Assembly (NCBI RefSeq): GCF_024171995.1 | Contig: NZ_JAMTCT010000007.1 | Span: 124,001-188,000, forward strand | Direction of reading: 5' to 3' | From: Promicromonospora umidemergens | GTDB taxonomy: Bacteria; Actinomycetota; Actinomycetes; Actinomycetales; Cellulomonadaceae | DNA length: 64,000 nucleotides | Shown: piece by piece, positions 26,967 to 38,579 of the stretch | Position numbering within the stretch: position 1 is the first letter of the stretch | How the letters are laid out: each line of letters opens with the position of its first letter | Translations under genes and position numbers: made by a program | Notes under the pieces: generated by a model | What the model was told of the DNA's origin: nothing | Database searches by the model: none | What the model saw: only the letters and a program-made list of their open reading frames with translations

Positions 26967-27197
26967 TCATGCGGATACGAGGGACTCCGAGTCGCGGTGC
27001 TCCCGGTCCGACTTGTAGGACGCGATCTCCGCTGCGTTGAACATGAGGTCCGCCCCGACCATGTGGTAGTCGATCTCGCCCGCCTCGAGGAGATCGATGA
27101 CGTGCAGCTTCGACACCCCCAGCAACCGCGCGGCTTCGAGCGCGGTCAGGTCCTCGTGCGGCCTGTTGACTTCGGTTTCCAATGTGATCTCGTTCAC
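26967..27197 (-). CDS. Excisionase-type HTH protein (possible orphan antitoxin)
   Basis: 76 aa from GTG 27197. The core LTALEAARLLGVSKLHVIDL followed by LLEAGEIDYHMVG and AEIASYKSDRE is the MerR/excisionase HTH (HTH_17) seen in many actinobacterial antitoxins paired with PIN toxins. The usual downstream partner is missing. An ATG overlaps this gene's stop (ATGA, 26967-26970) but opens only a 13-codon frame ending at 26929, possibly a toxin-gene remnant. The longer frame upstream of 27197 is not coding-like. Confidence 0.7.
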   Translation of the reverse strand: MNEITLETEVNRPHEDLTALEAARLLGVSKLHVIDLLEAGEIDYHMVGADLMFNAAEIASYKSDREHRDSESLVSA

Positions 27198-27491
27198 ACC
27201 GCCAGTCTTACGTGTCGGTACCGTCCGAGTCCAGTCGAATCGGTGCGAGTTCCGACATCCGTCCGATGATTCTTTTCTACACGTCGTCGAATTCGCGGGA
27301 AACCGGCTCCAGGCTGCGCGCAGCGACAAACCAGGCAATACAATTCTCGCCGCAATTCACACCCTCCAGCTGCCGCGAACCAAAAGTTCGGCAACCATTC
27401 CTGACAAATGCTTGGTAAGGAACTTTCACCCCAACGTCTAGCGGTTTCCGGACGCTTGAGTACAGAGCCAGCAAGCCCCCGACGCGCCTCT
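27198..27491. other. AT-richer intergenic stretch
   Basis: 294 bp with clearly lower GC than its flanks, notably around 27265-27430 (for example TTCTTTTCTACACG and CAATACAATTCTCG). No protein on either strand is convincing. It likely contains the HTH-gene promoter and may mark acquired DNA. Confidence 0.45.
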
Positions 27492-30068
27492 CTACGGGGC
27501 CGGCGACCCAACCAGTTCCTCTGCCTCGGCCCTGGCCCGCTGCGCCTCGTCGAACCGCTCCTGGTCGTGCAGTGCGAGCGTCAGCACCCGCAGCGCTTCC
27601 GCCAGCCGCGGCCGGTACCGCGCCGCGTCGTCCGTGGCGAGCTCGCGCAGCAGCGCGACAGCCTCGCACGCCGGCGGGACCGCTTCGTCCCCGAGCCGGA
27701 GGACGGCGAAGGCGGAGCTCACGTTCGTCAACGACTGCGCCAGCCGGGGACGGTAGCGGTCCGGCTCGGAGCCGACCAGCCCGCGCCAGGTCCGAGTCGC
27801 CTCGCGCTCCACGTCGAGCGCGTCCTGCGGCCGGCCCAGCCGGGCGTGGGTGACGCCGACGGCGGACAGGGCGTCGGCCAGGTCGGGCACGTATCGTGCG
27901 GGGTCGTCGGCCACGAGCCGGCGCCGCACCTCGACGGCCTCCTGCTGGAGGTCGAGGCCCTCCGCACGCCTCCCGGCGTCGGCGAGCCGGGTGCCCAGGG
28001 ACTGGAGCGAGCGAGCGAGGTCCGGCAGGTACCGACCCGGGTTCTCCTGGGCGGTCCGGCGCCGGATCTCGACGGCCTCTTCGAGGTACGGCAGGGCTTC
28101 CTCGGCTCGCCCCTGGTCGGCGAGCACACTGCCCATGACCTGCAGCGAGTCCCCTAGGCCGGACAGGTGCTCGTCCGGGTCCGCGGCCGCCAGCCGCCGC
28201 CGGATCTCCAGCGACTCCGCCGCGGGCTCGTGCGCCTCCCGCGCCCGGCCGAGCTCCAGCAGCCGCCGCGCGACGTTCATCAGGGCCAGGGCGAGGGCCC
28301 AGGCGAACCGCTCCGGGTTCGCGCGGGAGAGCTCTCGCCACAGCCGTGCCGCCTCACGGCTCGGCTCGAGCGCCGCGAGGGGCCTGCCCAGCTCGGCGAA
28401 CGTCACGGCAAGGTTCGACACGGCCATGGTCAGGTCGAGCGTGACGACGCCAGGGCGGTCCGCGGCGACGAGCCGGAGCAGGTCCACCGACTCCTCCACG
28501 CAGCGCAGCGCCTCCTGCGGACGGCCCTGGTCGGAGTACGTGGTGCCCAGGTTGACCAGCAGAGCGGCCAGGCGCAGCCGGAACCGGTGCGGGTCCGCCG
28601 CGGCCAGCTCGCGGAACAGGGCGAGGGCCTCGCGCTGGTACTGCTCGGCGTCGGTGGCGCGGCCGACCTCGCCGAGCGCGACGCCGACGTCGCGCAGCGC
28701 CTCGGCGCGACTCGGCAGGTCACCGACCGGGGTGGCGGCGAGCGTACGGAGCGTGAGCTCGGCGCGCAGCTCGCCGAGCGCCAACGACGGGTACGGGAGC
28801 ACCCCGGAGACCGAACGCAGCGTGTCGTGCTCCTCCGGGAGGGCGGCGATCGCCGCGCCGAGCCGGTCCAGCGCCGCGCCCTGGTCCTCGGACGGTCCGC
28901 CCGGCTGCTCCACGACGATGCCGGCCGCGCGCAGGGCCGCTCTCCGGGCCGCCGCCGCGCCCGCCCCCGCCAGGCACGCCCCGAGCAGCTCCGGCACGTC
29001 CGTGAGCTCCGCCAGCAGATGGGGGTCCACCAGTCGTCCGGGCAGGGCGCGGTGCGGGTCCAGGTCGAGCAACCACCGGCCGACGTCGCCCTCCGCGCCC
29101 GGCCGCACGCCCGGCACGACGGCCGAGACGCGGCGCACGAGGTTCTCCGCGGCGTCCGGCGTCCGCACACCCGTGAGGGTCGCCGCGGCCACGAGCCCGT
29201 CCATAGCCTTCGGCAGGAATCCGGCCTCGCCCAGCACGCCCGCTTCTTCTGCCGAGCGGAACCAGCTCCAGCGCTCGTGCTCGAGCAGCTCACCGAGCGC
29301 GTCGGACACGTCGACCGGCAGCGCGCCCCGGGGCGCCCGCGCCTGCGCCTGCGCGCGCAGCACCGCGCAGAGGGCAGCCGCCTGCAGGTCCAGCATCCGC
29401 GCCCCGCCACCGGGCACCGAGGCGACGGCGACCCGTGGCGCGGCGAGCCCCAGAGCCCGGGCGTACGGCTGCACGAACGCCGCCACGAGGCGGGCGTCCA
29501 CCTGGCCCGGGAACACCTCGGCACCGAGGTCGCCTCGGGCCCGGGCAGGCTCCAGCAGCGCGCGGACGGTCACGTCGGCCATGCTGAGCCGGCTGAACCA
29601 CTCGCCGGCGCCACGTGCGACCAGCAGGACACGGAGCGCTCCGGCGCGGTCTCGCGCCGCCGCACGCAGCAGGTCCGCGAGCGCCGGGCCGCGCGTCTCC
29701 GCGTCGTCGATCAGGAGGAGGGCGGGGGCGCCGTCGGGTACGGCGGCCAGTGCGGCGGGCTCGGCGCCGTCGGGCACGTCGAGGCAGGTCCAGCCGGCGT
29801 GCGCCAGCCTGTGGGCAACCTCGCGGGCCAGGCGCGTCTTTCCGACGCCGCGCGGGCCGCTGATCAGCCGGACCGCTACCGGGTCGGGGCCGCTGCACCA
29901 GTCGATGAGCGATATCAGCTCGGCGGCGCGCCCCACGAACGGCACGATGCGTCGTGCCGGCGCGAGCAGGCGCCCGGGCGACCCGGCGTCGGCGACGGCC
30001 GCGCCGGGCTGTGACGTCGAGATGGACACGACGTCAGTGAACCCCAATCCCGATCGAACCGGTATCAC
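27492..30068 (-). CDS. STAND-type P-loop ATPase with TPR repeats
   Basis: A nucleotide-binding module resembling NB-ARC/STAND proteins opens with IVPFVGRAAEL (41-51), Walker A GPRGVGKT (71-78) and Walker B ALLLIDD (116-122). After a linker domain (about 160-420), residues 460-850 contain roughly eight TPR-like units of about 47 residues, with recurrent phrases such as ALALFRELAAADPHRFR and AVEIRRRTAQENPGRYLPDL. No N-terminal effector domain is visible; the first 40 residues look disordered. STAND proteins act as signalling or defence switches. Ligand and output are unknown. It starts 25 bp after the SNF2 helicase stop on the same strand, suggesting co-transcription. Confidence 0.78.
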   Translation of the reverse strand: MIPVRSGLGFTDVVSISTSQPGAAVADAGSPGRLLAPARRIVPFVGRAAELISLIDWCSGPDPVAVRLISGPRGVGKTRLAREVAHRLAHAGWTCLDVPDGAEPAALAAVPDGAPALLLIDDAETRGPALADLLRAAARDRAGALRVLLVARGAGEWFSRLSMADVTVRALLEPARARGDLGAEVFPGQVDARLVAAFVQPYARALGLAAPRVAVASVPGGGARMLDLQAAALCAVLRAQAQARAPRGALPVDVSDALGELLEHERWSWFRSAEEAGVLGEAGFLPKAMDGLVAAATLTGVRTPDAAENLVRRVSAVVPGVRPGAEGDVGRWLLDLDPHRALPGRLVDPHLLAELTDVPELLGACLAGAGAAAARRAALRAAGIVVEQPGGPSEDQGAALDRLGAAIAALPEEHDTLRSVSGVLPYPSLALGELRAELTLRTLAATPVGDLPSRAEALRDVGVALGEVGRATDAEQYQREALALFRELAAADPHRFRLRLAALLVNLGTTYSDQGRPQEALRCVEESVDLLRLVAADRPGVVTLDLTMAVSNLAVTFAELGRPLAALEPSREAARLWRELSRANPERFAWALALALMNVARRLLELGRAREAHEPAAESLEIRRRLAAADPDEHLSGLGDSLQVMGSVLADQGRAEEALPYLEEAVEIRRRTAQENPGRYLPDLARSLQSLGTRLADAGRRAEGLDLQQEAVEVRRRLVADDPARYVPDLADALSAVGVTHARLGRPQDALDVEREATRTWRGLVGSEPDRYRPRLAQSLTNVSSAFAVLRLGDEAVPPACEAVALLRELATDDAARYRPRLAEALRVLTLALHDQERFDEAQRARAEAEELVGSPAP

Positions 30069-30093
30069 ACCCGTATGGGTACCGACGGCCCCC

Positions 30094-32295
30094 TCATGGT
30101 GTGCGTCCGAGCCGCTCCTGCTCCTCGGCCAGGATGGTGCGCGACAGCGAGGTCTCGGTCGGCGCTGCGACGTCCACCGCCGACGGCGCTGCGTCGGTGA
30201 TCTCGGACTGGCGGGCGAACTCCTCGAACAGTGCGGACTTGGATCCGAGGATCTCCATCATCCGCTGGTCCACGGAGTGCTCGACCAGGAGCCGGTGCAC
30301 CTGGACGGTGCGGGTCTGGCCCATGCGGTGCGCGCGGGCGACGGCCTGCGCCTCGATGGTGGGCTTGACCTGGGGCTCGCAGAAGATGACCACGCTCGCG
30401 GCCTGCACGTTCAGCCCGACTCCCCCGGCGGTGATCTGGCTGACCAGCACGGACGGCCCGTCGGCTTCGGACAGGGCGTCCACCATGGTCTGCCGCTCGG
30501 GCACGGGCACCGACCCGGTCAGGGGGCCGACGGCCAGGTCGCCGAGCAGGTCCATGACCTGTTCCAGGACCGACAGGAAGTAGGAGAAGACGATGACGCG
30601 GCGGCCGCCGTCGACCGCCTCGGTGACGAGCTCGCGCAGGCGCACGAGCTTCGCGGACTCGTCCGTGTCCGCCACCGCGAAGGCGGCTCGCCGCATCGCC
30701 ATGAAGTTCCCGGCCAGGACGGCGTCGCGGTAGGCGGCGCCGTCGACCGGGCCGAACTGCTCCCACTCCTCGACCTGCACCATCTCGGGCAGCTCGGTGA
30801 GCACGTCCTCCTGGTTGCGGCGCAGGTAGGCGGGCGCGACGATCCGGCGGAAGGCCTTCGCCCCGGACAGCCCGGCGTTGGGGTCGAGCTGTGCGGCGAC
30901 CTCGGGCTGCAGGTAGCCGACCATGTTCTTGAACTCGGCGACCTTGTTCTCCATCGGCGTGCCGGACAGGAACAGGACGCGGTCGGAGCGGTCGGCCCAG
31001 CGCCGCACCTCGCGGCCGCGGATGGTCTCGGGGTTCTTCACGTAGTGCGCCTCGTCCACGACCAGGAGCGCCGGCGTCAGGTCGTACGGGAGGTCGAGCC
31101 GTCCCAGCACCTCGAACGTCGTGATCGCCACACCGCCGCCGTCCAGCCAGGCCGCTGCGGCCTGCTCCCGGTCGTTGCCGTGCATCACCACTGCCGTCAG
31201 GCCGGAGTGCTGCTCCACCTCGCGCTTCCAGTTGGTGACGACGCTCGCCGGGCACACCACCAGCACGTGCGTCCCGCCCGTCGCGACGAGGTGCGCGGCC
31301 ACGGCGATGGACTGCATGGTCTTGCCGAGCCCCATCTCGTCGCCGAGGATGGTGCGCCGCTGCACCAGCGCGTACTTGGCGCCGAACTGCTGGTAGCCGC
31401 GCAGGTTGGCGCGCAGCAGGGTGCGGTCCAGCGGTTGCGCCTCGACCCGCCGCACGACGTCGGCGGGCAGGCCGCCCTCGGCGGCCTCGTGGTCGTCGCC
31501 CAGGTCCACGACCTGCGACAGCAGCCCGTAGTACTCGGCGGACCGGGCCTCGAAGTCCGCCCAGACCTCCGCGCTCTCGGGCGGCTGCCCGACGGCGGTG
31601 CGCACCGCCCGCGCGTCGTCGGTCAGTCGTGCGAGCGCCACCTGGTCCGCGAGCGCGGAGACGGCCGCGAAGGCTGCGGCCTTGCGGTCGGCGGGCGCCA
31701 CGAGGCGCCGCCAGAGGCTCGTGGCGAGGCCCGCAGGCTCCAGCTGTCCCGGCACGACGGCGGCCACGCGGCGTGCCTCGTCGAGGTGCCGGTGCCGGGC
31801 ATCGGTGGCCAGCCCGAAGGCGTACAGGGACTGGACGAGCACGGTGGCGTACGGGTCGTCGGGGTCGACGTCGATGCGGAACCGCAGATCGCCGTCCACA
31901 TCGGAGGCGAGCTCGCGGGCCGCGGCAGTGGCGAGCTTCGCGGTTCCCGCGCCGATGCCCGCCTCGACGAGCCGGTCGGTGCCCGCGACGAGCACCTGGG
32001 TGACGTGCTTGAACCCGGCCTTCTCCAGGACGGCGACCCGCAGCTTCTTGCGCCGGTCCTCCAGGGCCGTGACGCCGACCGAGCGGAGGTCTGCGTGGAC
32101 CCGCACCTCGCGCGTGGCCGTGTAGGCGTCGCGGACGCGCTCGCGCAGGCCGACGTCGGCGGTGGTAAGGAGTCGCGCGTCGTCGAGCAGCGCCTGCGCC
32201 TGTCCCACGACGCGGCGGGCCGCGCGTGCCTTCCAGGGCCGTGGTGGGCCGGTGGGGGCAGCTGCTGGGCTGGGGAGGGTCGTCTGCTCGGTCAT
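30094..32295 (-). CDS. SNF2-family DEAD/DEAH-box helicase
   Basis: I start at ATG 32295 (MTEQTTLPSP), giving 733 aa; the frame upstream is antisense to the PPOX gene. A 290-residue N-terminal region without known domain is followed by the SNF2 motor: Walker A GDEMGLGKT (318-326), motif II DEAH (414-417), motif III SGTPMEN (444-450), and a C-terminal lobe with GGVGLNVQAAS and ARAHRMGQ. Family members translocate on double-stranded DNA. A role in repair or in a two-gene system with the STAND protein is possible. Start-site Shine-Dalgarno is poor. Confidence 0.88.
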   Translation of the reverse strand: MTEQTTLPSPAAAPTGPPRPWKARAARRVVGQAQALLDDARLLTTADVGLRERVRDAYTATREVRVHADLRSVGVTALEDRRKKLRVAVLEKAGFKHVTQVLVAGTDRLVEAGIGAGTAKLATAAARELASDVDGDLRFRIDVDPDDPYATVLVQSLYAFGLATDARHRHLDEARRVAAVVPGQLEPAGLATSLWRRLVAPADRKAAAFAAVSALADQVALARLTDDARAVRTAVGQPPESAEVWADFEARSAEYYGLLSQVVDLGDDHEAAEGGLPADVVRRVEAQPLDRTLLRANLRGYQQFGAKYALVQRRTILGDEMGLGKTMQSIAVAAHLVATGGTHVLVVCPASVVTNWKREVEQHSGLTAVVMHGNDREQAAAAWLDGGGVAITTFEVLGRLDLPYDLTPALLVVDEAHYVKNPETIRGREVRRWADRSDRVLFLSGTPMENKVAEFKNMVGYLQPEVAAQLDPNAGLSGAKAFRRIVAPAYLRRNQEDVLTELPEMVQVEEWEQFGPVDGAAYRDAVLAGNFMAMRRAAFAVADTDESAKLVRLRELVTEAVDGGRRVIVFSYFLSVLEQVMDLLGDLAVGPLTGSVPVPERQTMVDALSEADGPSVLVSQITAGGVGLNVQAASVVIFCEPQVKPTIEAQAVARAHRMGQTRTVQVHRLLVEHSVDQRMMEILGSKSALFEEFARQSEITDAAPSAVDVAAPTETSLSRTILAEEQERLGRTP

Positions 32296-32392
32296 GGCGC
32301 TGCGAGCGTACCCGGATGGTCTGACATGCCCCATTCGCGATGTACGTGCTGTTCCCTGGCCGCGTCGGTGTGCCCGGTCTAGGTTGGGGACC

Positions 32393-33037
32393 ATGACTGA
32401 CCAGCCGAGCAGGTTCGGCGGAACTCCTGTGACGACCGTCGAGGAGCTCCGCGAGATCATCCCGCCACCACTGGGCGCTGCCGCGGGCAAGGTACGCACC
32501 GCCCTGCACGACCTCGACCGGCAGTGGCTCGCGGCGTCGCCGCTGTGCCTGGTCGCGACGTCGGACGCCGAGGGCAACCTCGACGTCTCCCCCAAGGGTG
32601 ACCCGGCGGGCTCGCTGGTGCGCATCCTCGACGAGCGCACGATCGCCATCCCGGAGCGCCCCGGCAACCGGCGCACCGACGGGTACCTCAACGTGCTCGC
32701 CAACCCGCACGTGGGTCTCGTCTTCGTGATCCCGGGCCGCGGCGACACGCTGCGGGTCAACGGCTCGGCGCGCATCGTGCGCGACGCGCCCTACCTCGCC
32801 GACCTCCAGGTGCGCCGCAACGTTCCGGTGCTGGCGCTGGAGGTCGACATCCAAGAGGTCTTCCACCACTGCTCCAAGGCGTTCCTGCGCGCCAAGGCCT
32901 GGGACCCCGACGCGTGGGACCTGGAGACCGTGCCCCGCCGCGCCGTGATCGCACACACCCTCGAGCGGCAGCACCAGACGCTCGAGCAGGTCGAGGAGCA
33001 CTACGGCCCCAGGTACGCCGAGACGATCTACGGCTGA
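32393..33037 (+). CDS. PPOX-class probable FMN-dependent enzyme (DR_2398-like)
   Basis: Pyridoxamine-phosphate-oxidase-fold protein, 214 aa from ATG 32393. Visible signatures are SPLCLVATSDAEGNLDVSPK, the Pro-rich IPERPGNRRTDGYLNVLANP, and the C-terminal VFHHCSKAFLRAKAWDPDAW. Similar proteins are annotated as FMN-dependent enzymes without defined substrate. The 3' end overlaps the convergent GNAT gene by 10 bp. Confidence 0.85.
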   Translation: MTDQPSRFGGTPVTTVEELREIIPPPLGAAAGKVRTALHDLDRQWLAASPLCLVATSDAEGNLDVSPKGDPAGSLVRILDERTIAIPERPGNRRTDGYLNVLANPHVGLVFVIPGRGDTLRVNGSARIVRDAPYLADLQVRRNVPVLALEVDIQEVFHHCSKAFLRAKAWDPDAWDLETVPRRAVIAHTLERQHQTLEQVEEHYGPRYAETIYG

Positions 33038-33708
33038 GGGTCCTTCGACCCCGGATCCATCTGGAGCATCGCCCGGACCGGCGCGACACCCTCCAGCGTG
33101 ACGTCGAGCCGGTGCACGTCCGGCCGCGCCGCCCACGCCCGGCGAGTCATGCGGTACCGGTTCTCGGTGGCCACCTCGCCCTGCCGATCCTGCGGGAAGA
33201 CGCCGTTCGGGGCGTAGCCGAGCGACCGCGTCACCCCGTTGGACTCGGGGTTGTCGTCGAACGCCTCGGTCGTCGCGTCCGCGGCGTCGAACCCGTCGAA
33301 CAGCAGGTGCAGGGCCATCAGCCGCATCCGCTTGCCGATGCCCTGGCCATGGTGCCGCAGGCCGAGCCAGGAGCCGGTCCCTGCCGAACGGGTCACGGGA
33401 AAGCCCTTGGCGCCCACGCTCTGGGCGCCGACCGGCTCACCATCGCGGAAGACCGCGAGCTCCAGGCTCCACGCGTCGGACCCCACCTTGCCCCGCGCCG
33501 ACCAGTGGAACTGCAGGAAGTTGCGGCGCACCTCGTCCGGCTCGCCGACGTTCCACGGGAACAGGAACGGCCGTCGCTCGGGCGGGTGGATCCCGGCCAC
33601 GACGACGTCGGCCAGGCGCAGCAGCTCGGCGTCGTCGGGCAGGCGCAGCTCGAGGTCGCCGCAGGCGACCCGGAGGCCGAACGTCGGGAAGGCGGTGGCG
33701 AGGTCCAT
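33028..33708 (-). CDS. GNAT-family N-acetyltransferase
   Basis: 226 aa. The acetyl-CoA-binding segment SWLGLRHHGQGIGKRMRLMA (near 113-132) and the following TTEAFDDNPESNGVTRSLGY are typical of RimJ/RimL-like GNATs that modify amines on proteins or small molecules. The substrate cannot be assigned. Confidence 0.88.
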   Translation of the reverse strand: MDLATAFPTFGLRVACGDLELRLPDDAELLRLADVVVAGIHPPERRPFLFPWNVGEPDEVRRNFLQFHWSARGKVGSDAWSLELAVFRDGEPVGAQSVGAKGFPVTRSAGTGSWLGLRHHGQGIGKRMRLMALHLLFDGFDAADATTEAFDDNPESNGVTRSLGYAPNGVFPQDRQGEVATENRYRMTRRAWAARPDVHRLDVTLEGVAPVRAMLQMDPGSKDPQP

Positions 33709-33796
33709 GCGCCTACCGTTGCCGCAGCCGCAGTCCCGGACAACCTGATTTCACTCCCGGCCCAGCCTGAGAAAGATCAGGCCGGCTCGGCGCTGG

Positions 33797-33940
33797 GTGA
33801 GGTATACCCAGGCGAGGGGTGCCAGGTGCCAGCGGCAGATCGCTGCCGAGGTCGGCCTGTCCAGGGCCGCAGTCTCCGACCGGTTCCGCGGGCGGACTCC
33901 CTGGACGCTGGACCAGGTCGGCGCGCGCTCCCGCCTCAGC
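33797..33940 (+). pseudogene. Probable remnant of an XRE-type HTH regulator
   Basis: From GTG 33797 the frame reads RQIAAEVGLSRAAVSDRFRG then RTPWTLDQVGA, a good Cro/C1-type HTH with the recognition-helix spacing of actinobacterial XRE regulators. The frame then runs antisense into the YbdK-like gene at 33941 and loses any regulator-like character. No intact start or downstream domain is visible. I treat it as a truncated fragment; a short functional HTH peptide is less likely. Confidence 0.4.
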
Positions 33941-35022
33941 TCACTCCAGCGTCGCGTCCGCCGCACGCCGCGCGACCGCCGCAAGGTCGCCGCCCGCCGC
34001 GGCCGCCCAGGAACGCTGGCGCGTCGCGGCGTCGCCGCCGGACCAGAGACCGCCCAGCAGCTCCGTGACGGCGTCGAGGTCGCCCAGGTCCACCAGCGCC
34101 TCACGGACATGGTCCACCAGCGCACCGACGACGTCGTGCGCCGGAGCCGGCCGCCAGGTCCGGGGATCCACGAGGTCACCGCCGAGGCCCGAGCGGCCCG
34201 CCCGCCAGAGTGCGGTGCGCAGGACCTCGACCGGCACGTCGGGCGCCGGGGAGTCCGCCGCCCGCGCCGCCGTCTCCACGAGCCCGCGGGCCAGCGCGGC
34301 CAGCAGCGTCGCCGTGTCGGCGGAGAGGCAGACGTCGGCGACCCGGATCTCGACGGTGGGATAGCGCGCCGACAGGCGGGCGTCGAAGTAGACCATCCCC
34401 TCGTCCAGGATGGTGCCGGTCGCGACGAGGCCCTCGACGGCCGCGTGATACGCCTCCGGGGTGCCGAAGCGCCGCGTCGGTCCCGCCGTGTGCCAGCGGG
34501 ACCAGACCTGGGAGCGAAAGCTCGCGTACCCGGAGTCGACGCCCATCCAGTACGGCGAGTTCGCCGACAGCGCCAGCAGGGGCGCGAGCCACGGCCCGAT
34601 GCGGTCCAGCACCGCGACGCCCTCGGTGTCGTCGGCCACCGCGACGTGCACGTGGCAGCCGCTGGTGAGCTGTTCGCGGGCGGTCAGCCCGAACTCCGCG
34701 CGCGCGGCGAGGTAGCGGAGCTTGTCCACCGTCGTGCCGTCGAACGCCAACGGTGAGGTGGCGAGCGCCGCGACCCGGGCGCCGTGCCGGTCCGCTGCGG
34801 CTTGCGCACCGGCCCGGCCCTCCCGGATCGCCGTGGCGATCTCCTTGAGCGTGGACCGCGGCGGTGTGGCGGTCTCGAGCTGCTCCTCCATGAGCTCGTG
34901 CTCGAGCGGACCGTCGGCCGGCTCGGCGCTGCCGAGCACGTCCCGGGCCCGCGGGACCGGGGTCCCGTCGTGCCCGACCAGCATCAGCTCCTCCTCGACG
35001 CCGACCGAGCGTGCCGAGTCCG

Positions 35023-35026
<4 letters not shown>
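33941..35026 (-). CDS. YbdK-like carboxylate-amine ligase (glutamate-cysteine ligase 2 family)
   Basis: 361 aa of the GCS2 family. The N-terminal [12 protein letters not shown] holds the conserved Glu triplet, and SGCHVHVAV and [12 protein letters not shown] are further family landmarks. YbdK has weak gamma-glutamylcysteine ligase activity; the physiological substrate is uncertain. The GTG start overlaps the dxs stop (GTGA, 35023-35026), so translation is coupled to dxs. Confidence 0.88.
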
Positions 35027-38557
<3,531 letters not shown>

Positions 38558-38579
38558 CCCCCCGCTTGCTCGTGGGCGG

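Noticed and set aside
27850-32382. 1.5-kb-codon plus-strand frame opposite the STAND and SNF2 genes
   Set aside because: Ser/Arg/Ala-rich with no domains; shadow of the two real genes.
34461-34715. Short plus-strand frames within the YbdK-like gene
   Set aside because: No ribosome binding site or recognisable family; antisense to a conserved enzyme.
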